Source of the DNA: Mycobacteriaceae bacterium
GTDB taxonomy: Bacteria > Actinomycetota > Actinomycetes > Mycobacteriales > Mycobacteriaceae
Direction: 5' to 3'
Length of the DNA: 52,805 nucleotides
NCBI GenBank assembly: GCA_029977845.1
Contig: JAPOKC010000020.1
Coordinates: forward strand, 1-52,805
Translations under genes and position numbers: made by a program
Shown here: one piece after another, positions 46,652-52,805 of the stretch
Position numbering within the stretch: the stretch's first letter is position 1
Layout of the letters: the number at the start of each line of letters is the position of its first letter
Notes under the pieces: model-generated
What the model saw: the letters and a program-made list of their open reading frames with translations, nothing else
What the model was told of the DNA's origin: nothing
Database searches by the model: none

Positions 46652-47326
46652 ATGGCGGGTACAGCTATTTACGGCGGGATTGACGGCGGCATGGGCGGCA
46701 GCGGAGACGGTGAAGGGGCGACAGAGGCGTTGGCGACCTTTCTGATCGACCTGTCGCCGGGCGACATGCGGCGCCGCCTGAACGAGGCGCTGACCGTCTA
46801 CGTCGACGCGATGCGCTACCCGCGGGGCACCGAGGAGCAGCGCGCTTCGATGTGGCTGGAGCACTCCGAACGGCGAGGCTGGCGCGCGGTGGCCGCGGTC
46901 CAGACGGCCGCCGAGGGTACTGAGCCGGCCGACCAGGACCTGGCCGGCAGCGCACTGCTGGGCGTGGCCTACGGCTACAGCGGCGCTCCCGACCAGTGGT
47001 GGCAGCAGCAGGTGGTCCGGGGGCTGCACCGGGTCGGCGTCCACCCCGATGAGATCGACCGGCTCATGGGCGACTATTTCGAACTCACCGAACTGCACAT
47101 CCACCCCCACGCCCAGGGGCGCGGTCTGGGCGAGGCCCTGGCCCGACGGCTGCTGTCCGGCCGCCCGGAGGCCAATGTGCTGCTGTCGACACCGGAGGTC
47201 AACGACGAGGGCAACCGGGCCTGGCGGCTGTACCGCAGGCTGGGCTTCACCGATGTCGTCCGCGGCTATCACTTCGCCGGCGATCCCCGCCCATTCGCCA
47301 TCCTGGGTCGAAGGCTCCCGCTGTAG
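46652..47326 (+). CDS. GNAT family N-acetyltransferase (Rv2170-like)
   Basis: The 224-residue cytosolic enzyme has the GNAT acetyl-CoA loop in HIHPHAQGRGLGEALARRLL near 150-165, and the C-terminal NRAWRLYRRLGFTDVVRGYHF. Rv2170 has been reported to acetylate metabolic enzymes; the substrate here is unknown. The start is uncertain: ATG 46652 is used, but the first 25 residues (Gly-rich) are unlike a folded domain. An ATG at 46691 or the TTG at 46730 before ATFLIDLSPGDM would give 211 or 198 residues. No ribosome site is strong for any. Confidence 0.85.
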   Translation: MAGTAIYGGIDGGMGGSGDGEGATEALATFLIDLSPGDMRRRLNEALTVYVDAMRYPRGTEEQRASMWLEHSERRGWRAVAAVQTAAEGTEPADQDLAGSALLGVAYGYSGAPDQWWQQQVVRGLHRVGVHPDEIDRLMGDYFELTELHIHPHAQGRGLGEALARRLLSGRPEANVLLSTPEVNDEGNRAWRLYRRLGFTDVVRGYHFAGDPRPFAILGRRLPL

Positions 47327-47350
47327 CCGGGTTCTGGCACGATACCCATC

Positions 47351-49154
<1,804 letters not shown>

Positions 49155-49159
49155 CAGCG

Positions 49160-50647
49160 ATGTCTGCGATATCGCGGCTGGCCGCCTTCGCCCGGTCACA
49201 GGACGGGCGGCCCGCACGACTCGGCTTCATCGGAGCGGTGCTGATCGCATTGGGCGGACTCGGAGCCGGCAGCACCCGCCAGCACGACCCACTCCTGGAG
49301 ACGATGCACCTGTCCTGGCTACGCTTCGGCCACGGACTGGTGACCTCATCGCTGGTGCTGTGGACCGGCGTGGCGCTGATGGTGTTCGCCTGGCTCTGGC
49401 TGGGCCGCCGCGTGGTCGGAACACAGCGGCTCAGTGAGTACACGATGGTGGCCACCACCGGGTTTTGGCTCGCGCCACTGTTGCTCAGCGTGCCGCTCTT
49501 CAGCCGGGACACCTACTCGTATCTGGCTCAGGGAGCCCTTCTGCGGGACGGCTTCGATCCGTACGTCGTGGCCCCGATCGAGAACCCGAATGCGTTGCTG
49601 GACAACGTGAGTTCGATCTGGACGACCACCACCGCCCCGTACGGACCGGCGTTCATCCTGGTCGCCAAGTTCGTCACGCTGATCGTCGGAGACCACGTCA
49701 TCGCCGGCACCATGCTACTGCGGCTGTGCATGCTGCCCGGTCTGGCACTGCTGATCTGGGCGGCCCCGCGGGTGGCCCGTCACATCGGCGCCGACGGCGC
49801 AGTGGCGCTGTGGATCTGTGTGCTCAATCCGCTGGTGATCATTCATCTGATGGGCGGGGTGCACAACGAGATGCTCATGGTGGGCCTGATGATGGCGGGC
49901 ATCGCGTTGACCTTCGAACGCCAGCACGTTGTCGGTGTCACCCTGATCGCGGTGGCGGTTGCGGTCAAGGCCACTGCAGTGCTGGCGTTGCCGTTCATGG
50001 TCTGGGTCTGGATGCGGCACATCTCCGGCCGGCGATGGCGGGCCTTCCTCATCGCGTCGGTCACATCGCTGGTGATCTTCGTGGCGGTGTTCGCCCTGCT
50101 GTCCCGGCTGGCCGGGGTCGGGCTGGGGTGGCTGACGGCGCTGGCCGGTTCGGTCAAGATCATCAACTGGCTCACCGTCCCCACCGCGCTGGCCAATATC
50201 GCCAACGCGATCGGTGGGCTTTTCCTGCCGGTCAACTTCTATGCCGTGCTGGAGTTCACCCGCATCGCAGGAATCGTGGTCATCCTGGTGTCACTTCCCC
50301 TGCTGTGGTGGAGATTTCGCCACACCGACCGGGAGGCGCTCACCGGGATCGCCTGGGCGATGTTGGTGGTGGTGCTCTTCGTTCCGGCCGCCCTGCCCTG
50401 GTACTACACCTGGCCGCTGGCGATCATCTCCGCACTCGCCCAGTCGCAGCCCGCGATCGCGCTCATCGCCGGGTTCTCGACATGGATCATGGTGATCTTC
50501 AAACCGGACGGCTCACACGGGATGTACTCATGGCTGCACGTGATACTGGCCACGGTGTGCGCACTGGCGGCCTGGAACTCGCTGCGTCGCGATGATGTGC
50601 GGGGTGCGGTCAGTACGCCCCTCGGCGCGCCCCTCAGTACGCCATAG
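49160..50647 (+). CDS. mptA: Alpha-(1->6)-mannopyranosyltransferase MptA
   Basis: MptA is a GT-C membrane enzyme that uses polyprenyl-phosphate mannose to extend the alpha-1,6-mannan backbone of lipomannan and LAM on the outer face. The 495 residues have about 12-13 hydrophobic helices and the acidic first loop SRDTYSYLAQGALLRDGFDPY near 115-135, with the GT-C aspartate. The ATG at 49160 is chosen; a TTG at 49151 overlapping the idsA2 stop (TTGA) would add three residues. The last 14 bases overlap the convergent Rv2175c-like gene. Confidence 0.94.
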   Translation: MSAISRLAAFARSQDGRPARLGFIGAVLIALGGLGAGSTRQHDPLLETMHLSWLRFGHGLVTSSLVLWTGVALMVFAWLWLGRRVVGTQRLSEYTMVATTGFWLAPLLLSVPLFSRDTYSYLAQGALLRDGFDPYVVAPIENPNALLDNVSSIWTTTTAPYGPAFILVAKFVTLIVGDHVIAGTMLLRLCMLPGLALLIWAAPRVARHIGADGAVALWICVLNPLVIIHLMGGVHNEMLMVGLMMAGIALTFERQHVVGVTLIAVAVAVKATAVLALPFMVWVWMRHISGRRWRAFLIASVTSLVIFVAVFALLSRLAGVGLGWLTALAGSVKIINWLTVPTALANIANAIGGLFLPVNFYAVLEFTRIAGIVVILVSLPLLWWRFRHTDREALTGIAWAMLVVVLFVPAALPWYYTWPLAIISALAQSQPAIALIAGFSTWIMVIFKPDGSHGMYSWLHVILATVCALAAWNSLRRDDVRGAVSTPLGAPLSTP

Positions 50648-51050
50648 CCTGCGCGCGGCGCAGCACCTCACGCGACTGGTGGGCGTGCAGGGCGTCGGCC
50701 GGACGCGCATTCGGGATCGATTCCCGCACACCGTCGCGGGTCAGGGTGAGCGACGGGTCCGGGGTGAACAGCCAGCGCAGGATCTCGGTCTCGCGATAAC
50801 CACCGTCCCGCAGCACCGCCAGCAGACCGGGCAGGGGTTTGACGATCTCGGCCCGGCCTTCGGCGGTCGGGGTGAGGAAAACTTGCGGAATCATCGGAAC
50901 GCCGCCACGGCGGACCGCAACCAGATGCCCCTCGCGCAGACCCTGGTGCACCTTGGTCACCGGCACCCGCAGCAACTGAGCCACCGTGGCCAGGTCGTAG
51001 ACCGGCTCATCGGCGTCGAGAACGTCATCACCGGCAGGAATGCTGCTCAC
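50634..51050 (-). CDS. Winged-helix DNA-binding protein, Rv2175c-like
   Basis: A 138-residue regulator: an N-terminal winged helix-turn-helix (about 15-65: VYDLATVAQLLRVPVTKVHQGLREGHLVAV) and a C-terminal helical domain ending DALHAHQSREVLRRAQAMAY. In M. tuberculosis Rv2175c is phosphorylated by the neighbouring kinase PknL, which reduces DNA binding. The GTG at 51050 is chosen because TACACT lies seven bases upstream, fitting a leaderless mRNA. A GTG at 51083 would add 11 residues including the Ser-Thr-Leu that aligns with the reported phosphosite. It is divergent from pknL. Confidence 0.88.
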   Translation of the reverse strand: MSSIPAGDDVLDADEPVYDLATVAQLLRVPVTKVHQGLREGHLVAVRRGGVPMIPQVFLTPTAEGRAEIVKPLPGLLAVLRDGGYRETEILRWLFTPDPSLTLTRDGVRESIPNARPADALHAHQSREVLRRAQAMAY

Positions 51051-51057
51051 GGCGCCC

Positions 51058-51063
51058 AGTGTA
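51058..51063 (-). promoter_or_regulatory. Predicted -10 of a leaderless promoter for the Rv2175c-like gene
   Basis: TACACT on the minus strand ends seven bases before the GTG at 51050. The same bases spell part of Ser-Thr-Leu codons if translation began at 51083. Confidence 0.5.
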
Positions 51064-51091
51064 GAACCGCGGCGGCGGCACACAGGCCGCT

Positions 51092-51097
51092 TAGGAT
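51092..51097 (+). promoter_or_regulatory. Predicted -10 of a leaderless promoter for pknL
   Basis: TAGGAT ends six bases before the GTG at 51104. This favours 51104 over another GTG at 51098. The two divergent promoters share a 54-bp region. Confidence 0.55.
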
Positions 51098-51103
51098 GTG
51101 GCG

Positions 51104-52315
51104 GTGACGTCCGATCGGCTCATCGGCGCCCTGCTCGACGGCAGGTACCGGGTTGAGAACCCGATCGCCACCGGCGGGATGTCCACGGTGTACCGCGGAC
51201 TCGACGTCCGACTGGACCGGCCGGTCGCCCTGAAGGTGATGGACGCCCGCTATGCCGGCGATCAGCAGTTCCTGGCCAGATTCCAGCGCGAGGCCCGCGC
51301 GATCGCGCGACTGAAGGATCCGGGCCTGGTCGCGATCTACGACCAGGGGAACGACGCCACCCACCCGTTTCTGGTGATGGAACTCATCGAGGGCGGAACC
51401 CTGCGCGAGTTGTTGCGCGAACGCGGGCCGATGCCGCCGCATGCGATGACAGCCGTGCTGCGCCCGGTGCTCAGCGGTCTGGCCGTCGCCCACCGGGCCG
51501 GTCTGGTTCACCGCGACATCAAACCCGAGAACGTACTGATCTCCGATGACGGCGAGGTCAAGCTGGTCGATTTCGGGCTGGTACGGGCGATCGCCGACGC
51601 CGGCATCACCTCCACCAGCGTGATCCTGGGGACCGCGGCCTACCTGTCCCCCGAGCAGGTGACCGGCACCGAGACCGGACCGCGCAGCGACGTCTACGCC
51701 GCCGGCATCATGGCGTACGAATTGCTTACCGGGACAGTGCCTTTCAAGGGTGATAATCCTCTGGCGGTGGCCAATCAGCGATTGGACCGCGACGTGCCGC
51801 CACCCGGTTCGGCGATCGAGGGTGTGCCCCCCGAACTCGACGCGTTCATCGTCCGGGCCACCCAACGTGATCCCGGTGCGCGATTCGCCGACGCCGGTGA
51901 GATGGGCGCCGAACTCTCCGCGATCGCCGGCGAACTGGGCCTGCCGCCCTTCCGGGTGCCCGCACCGCGCAACTCCGCACAGCACGCCGCCGCGACGGTG
52001 AACCTGCGCCAGCGCACCGAGCGGGTGCCCCAGTCGACCCGCCAGTTCACTCCGGCGAGCGGGTTCCCGGTGGTCGACGGGCCCGCGCCGGACACCGGCC
52101 CCGACGAGGAGTTCGAGCCCGACCACCTCGACGAAGGCGAGCGGGCACCAAGCCAATTCGCCGGGATCGCCCTCGACGAATTCACCTGGGTCCGTCAGCG
52201 CTCGCGGCGCGCGGTGGTGATCTGGGTTTTGAGCGTGCTGGTGCTCACCGGACTGGTGGCCATCGCGGCCTGGACCGTGGGGCTGAACTTCGAAGGGCTT
52301 TTCCTCACACGTTGA
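51104..52315 (+). CDS. pknL: Serine/threonine protein kinase PknL
   Basis: PknL is a transmembrane Hanks-type kinase. The 403 residues include an N-terminal kinase domain (about 16-270): glycine loop IATGGMSTVYRG, ATP lysine in VALKVMDARY, VHRDIKPENVLI, VDFGLVRAI and activation loop ITSTSVILGTAAYLSPEQ with candidate autophosphorylation threonines. A juxtamembrane linker (about 275-360) follows, then one membrane helix (about 368-389) and only about 14 residues outside, so no sensor domain. It is divergent from its presumed substrate, the Rv2175c-like regulator. Confidence 0.96.
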   Translation: MTSDRLIGALLDGRYRVENPIATGGMSTVYRGLDVRLDRPVALKVMDARYAGDQQFLARFQREARAIARLKDPGLVAIYDQGNDATHPFLVMELIEGGTLRELLRERGPMPPHAMTAVLRPVLSGLAVAHRAGLVHRDIKPENVLISDDGEVKLVDFGLVRAIADAGITSTSVILGTAAYLSPEQVTGTETGPRSDVYAAGIMAYELLTGTVPFKGDNPLAVANQRLDRDVPPPGSAIEGVPPELDAFIVRATQRDPGARFADAGEMGAELSAIAGELGLPPFRVPAPRNSAQHAAATVNLRQRTERVPQSTRQFTPASGFPVVDGPAPDTGPDEEFEPDHLDEGERAPSQFAGIALDEFTWVRQRSRRAVVIWVLSVLVLTGLVAIAAWTVGLNFEGLFLTR

Positions 52316-52391
52316 GTGAGGAACCTTGCAGGGATTTACTCGGGCAGATTCATACGGTCAAGACAACATCCCGTCGTTCATGGAGGTTGTC
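52316..52391. mobile_element. Approximate left end of an IS30-family insertion sequence
   Basis: These 76 bases lie between the pknL stop and the transposase start. The terminal inverted repeat should lie here, but it cannot be delimited without the right end, which is outside the window. No terminator for pknL was recognised, so insertion may have separated pknL from its original downstream sequence. Confidence 0.45.
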
Positions 52392-52805
52392 ATGCCGAGT
52401 GGTTACCCGCATCCGAGAGAGACGCGTCGGGAGTTGTTCGACCGGGTGTGTCAGGGAGCCCCGTTGATCGGGACGGCTCAGGAGATGGGCGTGTCAACAA
52501 CGGCAGCGTGGGTGTGGTGGCGTGACGCTGGGGCGATGAAGCTGCTCCAGGGCAAAGGTGCACGCGGCCTAGCTGATGCGGGAGATCCACAGGGTCCGGG
52601 CGGACGAGGTCATCGGCTCAATCTCGACGAACGCATCGCCATCATGCGAGGGCTCGACGCCGGCTTGACCTATCAGGACATAGGTGAGCAGATCGGCCGT
52701 GACCGAAGCGTCGTCTGGCGTGAGGTCAAGCGCAACCGCAACCCTGACGGGGATTACCACGCGCGGATGGCCCATGCCCGTGCGGCGCACAAAATGAGGC
52801 GGCCA
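52392..52805 (+). CDS. IS30-family transposase, partial (N-terminal 138 residues)
   Basis: The frame is open from the ATG at 52392 to the window edge. It carries a first helix-turn-helix (ETRRELFDRVCQGAPLIG, then TAQEMGVSTTAAWVWWRDAG) and the IS30-type second one (LNLDERIAIMRGLDAG, then LTYQDIGEQIGRDRSVVWRE, followed by VKRNRNPDGDYHARMAHARA). That pattern is diagnostic of the IS30 family N-terminal half. The DDE catalytic core is beyond the edge. GGAGG lies six bases before the ATG. Codon use is less GC-rich at third positions than in neighbouring genes, consistent with a mobile gene. Confidence 0.88.
   Translation, partial: MPSGYPHPRETRRELFDRVCQGAPLIGTAQEMGVSTTAAWVWWRDAGAMKLLQGKGARGLADAGDPQGPGGRGHRLNLDERIAIMRGLDAGLTYQDIGEQIGRDRSVVWREVKRNRNPDGDYHARMAHARAAHKMRRP

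Overview
This is chromosomal DNA of a mycobacterium, most likely a Mycolicibacterium-type environmental or rapid-growing species. Base composition is high-GC throughout. Gene order follows the M. tuberculosis interval from metH (Rv2124c) to pknL (Rv2176), including mycothiol synthesis (mshC), the mycobacterial lipoproteins lppL and lppM, mptA for lipomannan, and wag31. Rv names are from memory of that genome, not from a search.

Layout. 1-107: left edge and a terminator. 108-4879: metH (-) and a PAC2-family gene (+). 4891-7225: a palindromic operator and two tandem acyl-CoA dehydrogenases, which I do not recall at this place in M. tuberculosis. 7237-13055: a mostly minus-strand block (mshC, cysQ, SCO1664-like, DUF3090, histidine phosphatase, uppP, small Rv2137c-like gene), interrupted by a plus-strand META-like lipoprotein. 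13138-15469: lppL, a DUF5703 gene and pyrD (+). 15478-18169: PEBP, M20 peptidase, PknH-sensor-type lipoprotein. 18233-25253: an accessory segment beginning at tRNA-Leu(GAG), with a DUF2784 gene, a glutamine amidotransferase and a six-gene minus-strand run: TIGR01777 epimerase, then the four subunits of a group 3b-type NiFe hydrogenase in beta-gamma-delta-alpha order, then its maturation protease. 25283-45792: the division and cell-wall cluster, all minus strand: mraZ, rsmH, ftsL-like, pbpB, murE, murF, mraY, murD, ftsW, murG, murC, ftsQ, ftsZ, yfiH, yggS, sepF, yggT, wag31 and an Rv2144c-like gene. 46079-52315: DUF3040 gene, acetyltransferase, lppM, idsA2, mptA, an Rv2175c-like regulator and its kinase pknL. 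The right edge, 52392-52805, is the start of an IS30-family transposase.

How it fits together. The dcw genes are chained by 1-11 base overlaps and make lipid II, export or polymerise it, and place the septum and pole. UppP recycles the carrier lipid. MshC and CysQ link sulfur assimilation to mycothiol; MetH uses homocysteine. The hydrogenase would couple NAD(P)H and H2 in the cytosol.

Signals beyond gene calls. Many genes have a TANNNT -10 hexamer 6-8 bases before the start codon, implying leaderless mRNAs. One divergent pair (18673/18691) shares one 7-bp -10 core. cysQ lacks a usable in-frame start unless a G6 tract is read as G7. The ftsQ-ftsZ gap holds a 97-bp nested inverted repeat. The -10 of the Rv2175c-like gene encodes the threonine aligned with a reported PknL phosphosite. 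No CRISPR array, rRNA or integrase was seen.
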